In this document: positions 17,812 through 25,882 of the stretch, piece by piece
Layout: every line of letters starts with the position of its first letter
How positions within the stretch are numbered: position 1 is the stretch's first letter
Source of the DNA: Methylovirgula sp.
GTDB lineage: Bacteria; Pseudomonadota; Alphaproteobacteria; Rhizobiales; Beijerinckiaceae
Length of the DNA stretch: 64,000 bases
Assembly (NCBI RefSeq): GCF_037200945.1
Contig: NZ_JBBCGP010000001.1
Span: forward strand, 62,001-126,000
Direction of reading: 5' to 3'
Position numbers and translations under genes: made by a program
Notes under the pieces: model-generated
Told to the model about the DNA's origin: nothing
Database searches by the model: none
The model's input: the letters and a program-made list of their open reading frames with translations, nothing else

Positions 17812-18141
17812 TCAGGCGCCCGTGGGCGAATTGCCGCCGTGGAACCGCCCGAACAGGCGCGCGCACATCACACTGATAAACAGGACGCCCGCACCAAGGG
17901 CGATGACGTGATCCGCGGAATAGAGATCGAAGTTTCCCACGCGGGCGAGGAGAAGGTAGGCGAAGGCGAAGTTGGCAAATCCCCAGAGCACGTTCACGGT
18001 CGAGGATGAAAGACCTTCGCCCGGCGGTTTGGCGAATGGACTTTGGAACGGCCTTCCCATTATGCCGCTGACGAAATGCGGAACAGCATTCGCGAGAAAA
18101 GCGCCGCCGAAAAAGTAGGATATTTCGTGAGGCCATTGCAT
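17812..18141 (-). CDS. Small integral membrane protein, function unknown
   Basis: This is about 109 aa with three likely membrane helices (ISYFFGGAFLANAVPHFVSG, a central VNVLWGFANFAFAYLLL, and VIALGAGVLFISVM). I chose the ATG at 18141, with GGG nine bases upstream. A TTG at 18147 that overlaps the hydrolase stop is possible but has no properly spaced ribosome site. It sits between the isochorismatase-like gene and the MFS gene with gaps of only 2-4 bp, so it belongs to that operon. I do not recognise the family. Confidence 0.75.
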   Translation of the reverse strand: MQWPHEISYFFGGAFLANAVPHFVSGIMGRPFQSPFAKPPGEGLSSSTVNVLWGFANFAFAYLLLARVGNFDLYSADHVIALGAGVLFISVMCARLFGRFHGGNSPTGA

Positions 18142-18143
18142 GC

Positions 18144-18704
18144 TCAAGCGCCCTTTTCTAGGAGGCCGATGATCTCCCGTGTCGTGCCCGTCTCGCCAAG
18201 GCGCGGAAAGATGCGCGTGAGGCTGTTTTCGTGGGCGGCGAGGTTGAGATCGGTCACGGCGTCGGTTGCGATCGTCACATTGAAACCGAGTGCATAGGCT
18301 TCGCGCGCCGTCGACTCGACGCCAATGCTTGTTGCAACGCCTGCAAGGACGACTTGCGTCACACCGGCCTCCTTCAAAAGCGCGTCGAGATCAGTATGGG
18401 CGAAGGCGCCCCAGGTGTGCTTCGTGACTTTGTGATCGGCCGGCTGAACATTCAGCTCGGGAATGAGATCGGTCCACCCCGACGGAAATTCGCGAGCGCT
18501 GTGCGCCTGCTCATTGCGGCCTGGCGCGCCACCGGCGACATTGACCAGCACGACCGGCAGGCCAAGCTTTCGGAACGCTGCGGCAAGCGTGGCCGCATTG
18601 GCAATGACCTCGCCAATCGGATGGACAGCCGGCAGCGCGACAATGCCCTTTTGCAAATCGATGATGATGAGCGCGGTTTTCGGATCCAGCGTTGTGACCG
18701 GCAT
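18144..18704 (-). CDS. Isochorismatase-family hydrolase lacking the catalytic cysteine
   Basis: The fold is clear from ALIIIDLQKG (Asp16), HKVTKHTWGAF (Lys95) and VVLAGVATSIGVESTAREAY. In cysteine hydrolases such as nicotinamidase the last motif has a nucleophilic Cys; here that position is Gly128. Gly at this site is known for true isochorismatases (EntB/PhzD type), which hydrolyse a vinyl ether without a Cys, so amide hydrolysis is unlikely. The 186 aa length is normal. It sits in a MarR-led operon with an MFS exporter. The physiological substrate is unknown. Confidence 0.87.
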   Translation of the reverse strand: MPVTTLDPKTALIIIDLQKGIVALPAVHPIGEVIANAATLAAAFRKLGLPVVLVNVAGGAPGRNEQAHSAREFPSGWTDLIPELNVQPADHKVTKHTWGAFAHTDLDALLKEAGVTQVVLAGVATSIGVESTAREAYALGFNVTIATDAVTDLNLAAHENSLTRIFPRLGETGTTREIIGLLEKGA

Positions 18705-18728
18705 ATCATTCCTTCCAGAGATGGGATT

Positions 18729-19190
18729 TTAATCGACGAGGCGTTGCAGCAGCTTCAGTCCGCGCGCGAGTTCGTCCTGTTCCGCGGGCGTCAATTTCGC
18801 TTCGATAACGGCGAGCAGCCGATCCTCGCGCGCGATCCGGCTTGCATCGATCAATTCGCGGCAGGCTTCGGTCAGCGACAGGAGAGTCTGGCGTCCATCG
18901 GCGGGATCGGGCGTGCCGCGCACCAGACCGGCGGCTTCAAGAGCGGCCACCGTCGCCCCCATCGATTGCGGCCGCACGCCTTGCTCGCGCGCGAGATTCG
19001 AGACCGTCGCCGGGCCTTCGCGGTCGAGGCGGCTCAGCACCGCAAGTTGCGACAAGGTGAGATCGCCGGCCGTCGCCTGCTCACGCAGCCGCCGTTTCAA
19101 ATTGCTGAACACGATGCGCAGCTCGCGCGCCAAAATGGCGGCGCGGGCGTGCTGGTCCTCTCCTTGATCCTCTTGCGCCTTTTTGCTCAT
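18729..19190 (-). CDS. MarR-family transcriptional regulator
   Basis: This is 153 aa with the MarR winged helix: LTLSQLAVLSRLDREG, then VSNLAREQGVRPQSMGATVAALEAAGLV (recognition helix) and the DPADGRQ wing. Such dimers usually repress their own operon and are released by phenolic or antibiotic-like ligands. It is the first gene of the four-gene minus-strand operon that ends in an MFS exporter, which fits a drug or aromatic-acid efflux switch. No Shine-Dalgarno site precedes its ATG, and a promoter-like -10 ends only 6 bp away, so translation may be leaderless. Confidence 0.9.
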   Translation of the reverse strand: MSKKAQEDQGEDQHARAAILARELRIVFSNLKRRLREQATAGDLTLSQLAVLSRLDREGPATVSNLAREQGVRPQSMGATVAALEAAGLVRGTPDPADGRQTLLSLTEACRELIDASRIAREDRLLAVIEAKLTPAEQDELARGLKLLQRLVD

Positions 19191-19196
19191 ACCGAA

Positions 19197-19225
19197 AATC
19201 TAACATATGAGAAGGATATCTGCAA
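19197..19225 (-). promoter_or_regulatory. Putative promoter of the marR operon (leaderless mRNA candidate)
   Basis: On the minus strand TTGCAG (19225-19220) and TAGATT (19202-19197) are separated by 17 bp, a sigma-70-like arrangement. The -10 ends 6 bp before the marR ATG at 19190, so transcription would start at or next to the start codon. A GATATC palindrome lies in the spacer and could be part of an operator. The call is a pattern match only. Confidence 0.35.
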
Positions 19226-19321
19226 AGGTTAACTGTAAAGTTTTCCTTCCTAGATGTCATTCTGGCGCCGGCGCGGAAATCCTCCTATGGAAGGGGCCTG
19301 TATTCACCGCATAGGCTGTTC

Positions 19322-20341
19322 GTGACAGACGCTTCCGTGCCCGGCTCGAAAATCGGTATTCTGCTGGTCAATCTCGGCACGCCGGACGCCACCGATTTCT
19401 GGTCGGTACGGCGCTATCTGAAGGAATTCCTCTCAGATCCTCGCGTCATCGAGGCGCCCCGCTGGCAATGGTGGCCCATCCTCAACCTCATCGTGCTGAC
19501 GATACGGCCGGGCCGCAGCGGCAAGGCCTATGCGGCCGTTTGGGATAAGCTGGGCCCGGGCAGCCCTTTGCGGGCCGCGACGGAAGGTCAGGGGAAAAAA
19601 CTCACGGCCTGGGTGGCTGGCGGTGGCCTTGGCGCCGCGCGACCTATCGTCGAATGGGCGATGCGCTACGGCACCCCAAGCATTCCGGACAAACTGGCGA
19701 AATTGACCGCGGCCGGCTGCGATCGCGTGCTCGTCTTTCCGCTCTATCCGCAATATTCCGCGACGACGACGGCGACCGTTTGCGACGCGGTTTTTTCCGA
19801 ACTCGAAAAGATGCGCCTGCAACCCGCCTTGCGGACAATCCCGGCCTACCCGACGGACCGCGTCTACATTGCGGCGCTCGCGCAATCCTATCGCGACTTT
19901 GCTGCTTCGCTGAATTTCACGCCCGATGCGTTGCTCTTGTCCTTTCACGGTCTGCCGCAAAGCTATGCCGACAAGGGCGATCCCTATCCGGTGCAATGCG
20001 CCGCCACGTATCAGGCTTTGGCGGCCGCGCTCGCCAACGACGTCAAAGCGACGCATATGAGCTTTCAATCGCGCTTCGGCCGCGCCGAATGGCTAAAACC
20101 CTACACGTCTGATCGCGTGCGCGAACTTGCCCGCAACGGCTGCAAGAATCTTGTCGTGATGGCACCCGGGTTTGTCGCCGATTGCGTCGAGACGCTCGAA
20201 GAACTCGACATGGAAAACCAGCATTTTTTCCTCAAAGCCGGCGGCGAGAATTACGCTACAGTGCCTTGTCTTAACGACAGCGAAGAAGGCATGCGGGTGA
20301 TTTATGAGCTTGTTACCCGCGAGTTGAAAGGCTGGATTTGA
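19322..20341 (+). CDS. hemH: Ferrochelatase
   Basis: This enzyme inserts Fe2+ into protoporphyrin IX, the last step of protohaem synthesis, at the inner face of the membrane. Family signatures are GILLVNLGTPDA at the N-terminus, PLYPQYSATTTATV, LLLSFHGLPQSYADKGDPYP (with the catalytic His of SFHGLP) and VMAPGFVADCVETLEEL. It is 339 aa, as expected. The start codon is GTG at 19322. It stands alone between the divergent marR operon and a small exported protein gene. The upstream transducer with a globin domain is a possible haem user but not a neighbour. Confidence 0.97.
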   Translation: MTDASVPGSKIGILLVNLGTPDATDFWSVRRYLKEFLSDPRVIEAPRWQWWPILNLIVLTIRPGRSGKAYAAVWDKLGPGSPLRAATEGQGKKLTAWVAGGGLGAARPIVEWAMRYGTPSIPDKLAKLTAAGCDRVLVFPLYPQYSATTTATVCDAVFSELEKMRLQPALRTIPAYPTDRVYIAALAQSYRDFAASLNFTPDALLLSFHGLPQSYADKGDPYPVQCAATYQALAAALANDVKATHMSFQSRFGRAEWLKPYTSDRVRELARNGCKNLVVMAPGFVADCVETLEELDMENQHFFLKAGGENYATVPCLNDSEEGMRVIYELVTRELKGWI

Positions 20342-20448
20342 CCGCGTGCGCCGGCACACGCGAGCGCGTTTGCGCTTAGCCTGGCCGTCACCATATTTCG
20401 CCTGCCCGGCCACGCATGGCCGCGGTTCTTGATTGGGAGGAGATTTTT

Positions 20449-20778
20449 ATGAGGACTGCAAAATTCGCCCTCGGCCTTTTGTGTGCCGCGACTTTGATTG
20501 GCGCGCCGCAAGTCGAAGCCAAGCCCGGCGGTTGCCTGAAGTACGGCGTGGCGGGCGCGGTCGCCGGTCATTATGCAGGTCATCATGCCATGAAGGGCGC
20601 GATCGCCGGCTGTCTCGCCGGCATAGCCCGCCGCAAAGCGTATAACGACGAATTGGCGCGGCAAAAGGCAGACGCGGCGAAGAAAAACGCCGCGATCACC
20701 GGAGCTCCCGTCGAATCGCCTCCGCCAACAACGAGCGAGGCCCCTGCGACGGCCACGCCTGCGACTGATCAGAAGTAA
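20449..20778 (+). CDS. Small exported glycine-zipper protein, function unknown
   Basis: The ATG at 20449 is preceded by GGGAGG (20435-20440). It encodes a signal peptide, MRTAKFALGLLCAATLIGAP, cut near VEA, and a mature part with glycine-zipper spacing (YGVAGAVAGHYAGHHAMKGA, then IAGCLAGIA) that may insert into a membrane. The tail is charged, then Pro/Thr-rich and disordered. It is 109 aa. The last 10 bp overlap the 3' end of the convergent galE gene. A start at 20416 is possible but would bury the signal peptide. The function is unknown. Confidence 0.7.
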   Translation: MRTAKFALGLLCAATLIGAPQVEAKPGGCLKYGVAGAVAGHYAGHHAMKGAIAGCLAGIARRKAYNDELARQKADAAKKNAAITGAPVESPPPTTSEAPATATPATDQK

Positions 20779-21785
20779 GCCGACGCCGATCGCGCTTTCG
20801 GGATCGTCCCGTCGCGCAGTTTGCGCTCCCATGCATAAGCTTGGTTCACGATCTCGCGAAGATCGTCATATTGCGGTGTCCAGCCAAGCTTCGCCCGAAT
20901 GCGATCCGCGCCCGCGACAAGCGCGGCCGGATCGCCAGGGCGGCGCGGCGACAGCCGCGTCTCAAAGTCGACGCCGGAAACATTTTTTACGACATCAACA
21001 ACTTCGCGCACCGAATGACCGTGGCCGTAGCCACAATTGAGAACGAGACTCTCGCCGCTGGCGCGCAAATGTTTAAGTGCGAGCAGATGCGCCGCGATAA
21101 GATCGGTGACGTGGATATAATCGCGCACGCAGGTGCCATCAGCGGTCGCATAATCGGTGCCGAAAATATCAAGGCCTGGACGCATTCCAAGCGCAGCTTG
21201 CACTGCAACCTTTATCAGGTGTGTCGCGTTAGGGGTGGACTGGCCAAGACGGCCTTTCGGATCGGCGCCCGCAACGTTGAAATAGCGCAGCGCCACATAG
21301 GAAAGCCCATGCGCGCGAGCAGCATCTTCGAGAATCCACTCGACCATGAGTTTAGATCGGCCATACGGATTGATCGGCGCCGGCGACGCCTCCTCGAAAA
21401 TGGGATTAATGGCGGGCTCGCCGTAAACGGCAGCGGTGGAGGAAAAAATAAATTTTCCGATGCCGTTCCGTACAGCGAATTCCAGGAGAGCTCGGGCCTT
21501 GACCGTGTTGTTGAGATAATAGCCGAGTGGGTCGGAGACTGATTCCGGCACGACGATTTTCGCCGCAAAATGCGCAATCGCATCGATATGATGTGCGGCG
21601 GCAATGGCGCGAAGCTTTGCTTCGTCGCTGATGTCCCCGACCACGAGTGTCGCCGCCGAAGGCACGGCCCAGGCAAATCCCGTTGAAAGATCATCGAGAA
21701 CAACAACCTGCTCGCCGGCATCGAGCAGCGCCAAAACCATGTGGCCGCCAATATACCCCGCCCCTCCGGTGACCAAGATCGCCAT
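20769..21785 (-). CDS. galE: UDP-glucose 4-epimerase
   Basis: This enzyme interconverts UDP-glucose and UDP-galactose with bound NAD+. It shows the Rossmann motif VTGGAGYIGGHM at the N-terminus, DDLSTG, the catalytic Ser/Thr region FSSTAAVYGEP, the YGRSK motif with catalytic Tyr and Lys, and the substrate loop YFNVAGADP. The ATG at 21785 (338 aa) is preceded on the minus strand by GGGAG. The frame is open upstream to 21827, but those residues precede the conserved start. It is divergent from galU, 190 bp away, so the pair supplies nucleotide sugars for surface polysaccharide. Confidence 0.96.
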   Translation of the reverse strand: MAILVTGGAGYIGGHMVLALLDAGEQVVVLDDLSTGFAWAVPSAATLVVGDISDEAKLRAIAAAHHIDAIAHFAAKIVVPESVSDPLGYYLNNTVKARALLEFAVRNGIGKFIFSSTAAVYGEPAINPIFEEASPAPINPYGRSKLMVEWILEDAARAHGLSYVALRYFNVAGADPKGRLGQSTPNATHLIKVAVQAALGMRPGLDIFGTDYATADGTCVRDYIHVTDLIAAHLLALKHLRASGESLVLNCGYGHGHSVREVVDVVKNVSGVDFETRLSPRRPGDPAALVAGADRIRAKLGWTPQYDDLREIVNQAYAWERKLRDGTIPKARSASAYF

Positions 21786-21933
21786 GCCGCGTTTTCTCCC
21801 GCTGTTAAGCTTTCGCCAATTCGCCAAAATTGCCAGATAGTTGCTCGCACTATAGGCAAGTTGACGCTCAGTTGTTCTGCATTCTAAGTAAAAACCTCAG
21901 ATTGAATTTTTTCTTAGCGTCCCTGCCTTTAAA

Positions 21934-21978
21934 CGGACTTTCCAACAAATCGGACTTTCAACAGACGGACTTCCAATG
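21934..21978 (+). repeat. Three imperfect direct repeats in the galU leader
   Basis: The words CGGACTTTCCAACAAAT (21934-21950), CGGACTTTCAACAGA (21951-21965) and CGGACTTCCAATG (21966-21978) follow one another directly. The third runs into the galU ATG. No good Shine-Dalgarno site is present in this leader. They may be protein-binding or RNA-level control sites, or simply a slippage product. Confidence 0.6.
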
Positions 21979-22872
21979 AGCAAACGCGTACGCAAAGCTG
22001 TCTTCCCGGTCGCCGGCCTCGGCACAAGATTTCTGCCGGCCACGAAGTCCGTTCCCAAGGAAATGCTCACCGTCGTCGACCGGCCGATTTTGCAGCATGT
22101 GGTCGAAGAAGCCTATGAAGCCGGTATCGAACATTGCATTTTTGTGACGGGACGGAACAAGGCCGTCATCGAAGACTATTTCGATATGGCTTACGAACTT
22201 GAAGATATTTTGCTCAAGCGCGGCAAGACCAAAGAATGGCAGGCTTTGAAAGCCGATTTACCGAAGCCCGGCGCGATGAGTTTCACGCGTCAGCAAGCGC
22301 CGCTGGGCCTTGGCCATGCGGTCTGGTGCGCGCGCGACATTGTCGGCGATGAACCCTTTGCTGTTGTCTTGCCGGACATGCTGACCATGCCGAGAAAGAC
22401 CGGCGGCAAGCGCTGCCTGGCGCAATGCGTCGAAGCCTTCGAGACGCACGGCGGCAATGTCATCGCGGTTGAAGAAGTCAAACCCGAGGAAACCCATAAA
22501 TACGGCGTCGTCTCGGTCGGCGACAAATCCGACAGCACGTTCGAGATCACCGGCATGGTGGAAAAGCCGCCGCAGGGCACCGCGCAGTCTAATTTCATCA
22601 TTTCGGGGCGTTATATTCTCTCGCCCGAAATCTTCTCGATCCTTGAGCGCGGCGAGAAAGGTTCAGGCGGCGAAATCCAACTGACCGACGGCATGAAGAC
22701 CCTCGCGCACGATCAGAAATTTCGCGGCGTCAACTTCGACGGCCAGACCTACGATTGCGGATCGAGCCTCGGATTCCTCGGCGCCAATGTTGCCTTCGCG
22801 CTCGCCAGCCCCGATATCGCGCCGGAATTTCGCGCGCTGGTCAAATCACTGTTGAACGCGCCGCAGGATTAA
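21976..22872 (+). CDS. galU: UTP-glucose-1-phosphate uridylyltransferase
   Basis: This enzyme makes UDP-glucose from UTP and glucose-1-phosphate for polysaccharide, LPS and osmolyte synthesis. Family motifs are KAVFPVAGLGTRFLPATKS, PKEMLTVVDRPILQHVVEEA, FAVVLPDM and the late YDCGSSLGFLGANVAFAL. It is 298 aa, normal. The ATG at 21976 has only a weak ribosome site and is overlapped by the third of three direct repeats. Its TAA shares bases with the stop of the convergent outer-membrane protein gene. Confidence 0.97.
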   Translation: MSKRVRKAVFPVAGLGTRFLPATKSVPKEMLTVVDRPILQHVVEEAYEAGIEHCIFVTGRNKAVIEDYFDMAYELEDILLKRGKTKEWQALKADLPKPGAMSFTRQQAPLGLGHAVWCARDIVGDEPFAVVLPDMLTMPRKTGGKRCLAQCVEAFETHGGNVIAVEEVKPEETHKYGVVSVGDKSDSTFEITGMVEKPPQGTAQSNFIISGRYILSPEIFSILERGEKGSGGEIQLTDGMKTLAHDQKFRGVNFDGQTYDCGSSLGFLGANVAFALASPDIAPEFRALVKSLLNAPQD

Positions 22873-24551
22873 AGCTGGAATTTCAGGCCGGCGAGAAAAA
22901 CGTGGTCGATGTAATTGGTGAAGCCGGCTGTGCTGGTATAGCGCTGATATTTATATGACCCGGTGATCATGATGGACCGGGTCATATGATAATCGGCCTC
23001 GAACAGGCCGGAATAAAACTGATCGATCTCCGGCTGGCCGATATAATTATTGATCTGATATGTGCCAGTCGCCGCCAGCGTGAGATTACGCAAAAGATCA
23101 TGTGAGATCTTCAGACTCAATGTATGCGCAACGACCGCAGATGAATTGGCAAGCGTCGTTTCGCCAACGTCTGTCGCTGCCGTGAAGGTCAATGTCGTCA
23201 GTGGCGTCGCATCGTAAATGAGACTGGCATTGACCGTCGGTGCACGGGCCACCGGCAAGCGCGGGTCGGCATAGAAACGTTGGTCGTAACCGACCGAGAT
23301 GTCGCCAGTGAGAAGCCGCGTCACTTCGTAGGTTGTACCGACCTGGGCGAGAACGCCATTTGAACTTCGGTCGAAGCCGTCCACATCCTCTGCCGAGTCA
23401 TATTGGTTCCGCGTGCCTGTCACTTGCACGTAAGGAATGAGCGCCGGCGTCAATTCATAAGAGATACGCCCGGCAAGACTGTAGGCGTTGTAATTATTCA
23501 GGGCGAGTTGAAGAACCGTACCGTCGGACTGTGTCGCGTTGCCAAAGAAATAATGCGCAAAGGCGCTGTTGATGCTGACCGAAAGCCGATTGAATTGCTG
23601 CGTAAACCCGAGCGTTTGCCCGATGCTCGCATAAAGCGGGCGGCTGGTGACGAAGACAGCATTCGGCACCGAGAGAAGCGGTGATCCCGGCGTCCCCTCC
23701 GTCAGACTGAACGTGGTTTGAAGATTGATCTGCGATTGCCGCGTGACGTCAATGCGGCCCGTGATCGTGCCCGAAGCATTGGGTTGATTGGCGGTAGGGT
23801 CGGTGAGGTAATCGTAATAGCCGCCGTGCAAATCGGCCGCGACGCTGCTTTGCGACCAATCCGATTGCACCTTGAGGCCCGTTTCGCCGTAAATATAGGG
23901 GGAGCCTTTGACATCGGTGTTGAGAAGATTTGGATTGGAATCATATCCGGTCGCGGTTTCGACATAGGGATAGAGACGTAGCGATCCGACGCCGACGCCA
24001 ACCGCGTCGAACGGCGTGAGATCGGCCTTCGGCCGCAGCGGCTGCGGCAGAATGGGGATGACGGCAACCGTCGGTCCCGGGTCGGTCAGATCGGTGGGGA
24101 GATCGGCGATGCTGAGCCGCCGCAGCGAAGGGGCTGGCGCCGTCGCATAGGCTCTCAACAGCGGTAGCGGCCTCTGCCCGACCCGCCTGATCCTAGGCAA
24201 TTGATAGAGCACCGATTTTTTCGGGCGTGGGCGACCGTAGTTGGTGACACGGCCCGATGCCGTGATCGGTGCGGGCAAGCCATAAGTCGCCGGAGGCGCG
24301 GCAATCGGATTGAGATCATCGGAGTCCCCCGCCCCGCCCTCGCCCGAAATGTCGTTGAGGCCCGGCCCTTCCGAGCCGCGCAATTCCGGCTGCGGCAGCG
24401 GTGCGGCTTGCATGACGGGTGCCTGCGCGTCGTCGCTGGAGGACGCCGGTGGCTCGGGCGTCATCCTCTGCGCCCAAGCGCAGCCATGCGTGGCGACGAC
24501 AAAAAGCGCGGCCGCGGCTGCATTAAGGCAGAGTCTGGCTGAAACCGGCAC
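22869..24551 (-). CDS. Outer-membrane beta-barrel protein (BBP2-like)
   Basis: This is 560 aa with a signal peptide (LCLNAAAAALFVVATHGCAW, cleavage near AWA-Q), a Pro-rich periplasmic region (about 30-190), and then a long series of alternating-residue strands ending in FLAGLKFQL, a hydrophobic C-terminus typical of outer-membrane barrels. Aromatic and Asn/Thr-rich strands such as IDVTRQSQINLQTTF and LTAATGTYQINNY-like blocks recur every ~20 residues. This fits the outer_membrane beta-barrel group often found with exopolysaccharide genes, in keeping with adjacent galU and galE. The exact role (porin, EPS export or adhesion) cannot be read from the sequence. Confidence 0.8.
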   Translation of the reverse strand: MPVSARLCLNAAAAALFVVATHGCAWAQRMTPEPPASSSDDAQAPVMQAAPLPQPELRGSEGPGLNDISGEGGAGDSDDLNPIAAPPATYGLPAPITASGRVTNYGRPRPKKSVLYQLPRIRRVGQRPLPLLRAYATAPAPSLRRLSIADLPTDLTDPGPTVAVIPILPQPLRPKADLTPFDAVGVGVGSLRLYPYVETATGYDSNPNLLNTDVKGSPYIYGETGLKVQSDWSQSSVAADLHGGYYDYLTDPTANQPNASGTITGRIDVTRQSQINLQTTFSLTEGTPGSPLLSVPNAVFVTSRPLYASIGQTLGFTQQFNRLSVSINSAFAHYFFGNATQSDGTVLQLALNNYNAYSLAGRISYELTPALIPYVQVTGTRNQYDSAEDVDGFDRSSNGVLAQVGTTYEVTRLLTGDISVGYDQRFYADPRLPVARAPTVNASLIYDATPLTTLTFTAATDVGETTLANSSAVVAHTLSLKISHDLLRNLTLAATGTYQINNYIGQPEIDQFYSGLFEADYHMTRSIMITGSYKYQRYTSTAGFTNYIDHVFLAGLKFQL

Positions 24552-24587
24552 ACACCCTCGCTGTCGCAGCCGGAATTTGACGGGTTG

Positions 24588-24634
24588 GGGCGGGATCAGC
24601 GCGAAAAACCGCGAACAATTTCCGCATCCGCTCC
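24588..24634. repeat. Dispersed hairpin repeat, copy C (degenerate)
   Basis: GGGCGGGAT (24588-24596), the 4-nt bulge CAGC, GCGAAAAA (24601-24608), the loop CCGCGAACAA, a mismatched TTTCCGC and ATCCGCTCC (24626-24634) follow the order of copies A and D, with mutations in both stems. It lies just upstream of the outer-membrane protein gene in the 278 bp divergent gap. I see nothing else definite in that gap. Confidence 0.5.
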
Positions 24635-24829
24635 GGTGGCTGCGACCAACGATGGTTAGGGGAACATGGTTAACGCCGCCTTAGCGGCACTGCAAAAACG
24701 TCTCGAAACGGGACGCGCGGCCGACCTGCACTTTCGCGATGCGCAGCGGAAGGCGCGGCAATATGCCGAGGGGGCGTGCTATCGTTTCGAGCAAACAGGA
24801 AAGCAAATAACAAATCGAGTTGGCTCTCC

Positions 24830-25354
24830 ATGGAAGCGCCCTCATACAGCAAGCGCCTGATCGTCCCGCTCGTCGGTGCCGCGGCGGCAGTTCTCATAAT
24901 CCTCGCGGTGCATTCTGTACGGCAATTCTTCTCATCGGCGCCGGAGGCAGCCGCGGCGCTACAAGAGGTGCCAGCAAAAAAGCTGCCCCCGTCGCTTTTC
25001 TTCCCCTCGCTCTATTGTGCGTTCAACGACTTTACGCACCAGAGCATCGTCGTAGCTTTCGATTTCGCCGACGCTTTCCCAAAGGGCGCACCGCCCCGTT
25101 TCGATGAACGCTACGAAGGCACGCGCGACGGCACGCAGAGGTTCGCTGCCGATCAGAGCCCAACCTGGCCTTATGCCCATGACGACGACGGAACGCCGAC
25201 AATCACATCGCCGGATGGCGCAACCCGCATCGTGCTCTACGGGTTAAAGCTCGACACCGGCGGCATTTTGCTTATCGAGGCCGGCATCCGAAGCAATGAT
25301 TTTCGTAATCTTGATGGCCAATGTCGCCAGGCCAATTTCGGTGGCCGCCAGTGA
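24830..25354 (+). CDS. Membrane-anchored protein, function unknown
   Basis: A basic N-terminus is followed by one hydrophobic helix (LIVPLVGAAAAVLIILAV, about residues 10-28), which makes this a signal-anchored or exported protein. The remaining ~145 aa contain two Cys and the segments SLYCAFNDFTHQSIVVAFDF and TRIVLYGLKLDTGGILLIEA, suggesting a compact beta-rich periplasmic domain. I placed the start at ATG 24830 (174 aa). A GTG at 24776 would add 18 polar residues and follows a G-rich stretch very closely. I do not recognise the family. Confidence 0.55.
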   Translation: MEAPSYSKRLIVPLVGAAAAVLIILAVHSVRQFFSSAPEAAAALQEVPAKKLPPSLFFPSLYCAFNDFTHQSIVVAFDFADAFPKGAPPRFDERYEGTRDGTQRFAADQSPTWPYAHDDDGTPTITSPDGATRIVLYGLKLDTGGILLIEAGIRSNDFRNLDGQCRQANFGGRQ

Positions 25355-25410
25355 ACGGAACTCAACCCTTGCTATTGCGTTGATGATCACACTCGCACAG
25401 GTGGCCGCCC

Positions 25411-25578
25411 ATGAGCTTGCTTCTCATCATCGTCCTCATCCTTCTGTTCGGCGGAGGGGGCGGCTACTACGGCTATAACCGCGGCTATTATGGCAACAAT
25501 GGCCTGGGCTGCTTCGGGATCATCATCATCCTGCTGATCGTGTTCGCACTGTTCGGCCACCACTCACATTATTATTGA
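25411..25578 (+). CDS. 55-aa membrane peptide with a Gly/Tyr-rich loop
   Basis: This short open frame encodes MSLLLIIVLILLLFGGGGG, a Tyr/Gly/Asn-rich loop (YYGYNRGYYGNNG), then a second hydrophobic helix (IIIILLIVFALFG) and a His/Tyr tail. Two membrane helices joined by a Gly/Tyr loop match small conserved membrane proteins common in Rhizobiales. The strong sequence bias and in-frame stop make a real gene likely, though no clear Shine-Dalgarno site is present. It lies 56 bp after the preceding membrane protein gene. The function is unknown. Confidence 0.6.
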   Translation: MSLLLIIVLILLFGGGGGYYGYNRGYYGNNGLGCFGIIIILLIVFALFGHHSHYY

Positions 25579-25624
25579 GTGACGGTCCATCCGCTTGTCA
25601 CCACCCGCATTGCCGGAGAAAAAA

Positions 25625-25876
25625 ATGAAACCCCGCGTTATCGCATTCGTCGGATTGATCGGTCTCCTGTCTTTGCCTGTTGCCGCGCAAGCTCAGGGCT
25701 TTGTGGGAGGCGCTGAGGAAGGCGCACACAGGGGCAATCAAGCCGCGGGACCCGTCGGAGCCGTCGTTGGAGGCGCTGTCGGCGCCGGTGTCGGGACGGT
25801 CAACGGTGCACTGGGCCTCGGGTATCATCACCATCGCTGCTATTGGCGACACGGCTATCGGCATTGCCGTTACTGA
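25625..25876 (+). CDS. Small exported Gly-rich protein with a His-rich C-terminus
   Basis: This is 83 aa from the ATG at 25625, which has GGAGAAAAA upstream. A signal peptide (VIAFVGLIGLLSLPVAAQAQ) is followed by a glycine-zipper stretch (GAVVGGAVGAGVGTVNGALG) and a His/Cys/Tyr/Arg tail with HHHRC and HCRY that could bind metal. Proteins of this shape are frequent in Rhizobiales envelopes and are mostly uncharacterised. It follows the 55-aa peptide by 46 bp, so the two may be one transcript. An earlier in-frame start at 25595 is less likely. Confidence 0.7.
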   Translation: MKPRVIAFVGLIGLLSLPVAAQAQGFVGGAEEGAHRGNQAAGPVGAVVGGAVGAGVGTVNGALGLGYHHHRCYWRHGYRHCRY

Positions 25877-25882
25877 AACCGG

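Noticed and set aside
18231..19232. 333-aa plus-strand open frame opposite the MarR and hydrolase genes
   Set aside because: It lies antisense to two well-supported genes with family motifs, and is a shadow of their GC-rich codons.
20343..20362. Hairpin CGCGTG/CACGCG after hemH as a terminator
   Set aside because: The 6-bp stem is short and no T-run follows.
20841..21542. 233-aa plus-strand frame opposite galE
   Set aside because: galE motifs are intact on the minus strand; the plus frame is a codon-bias shadow.
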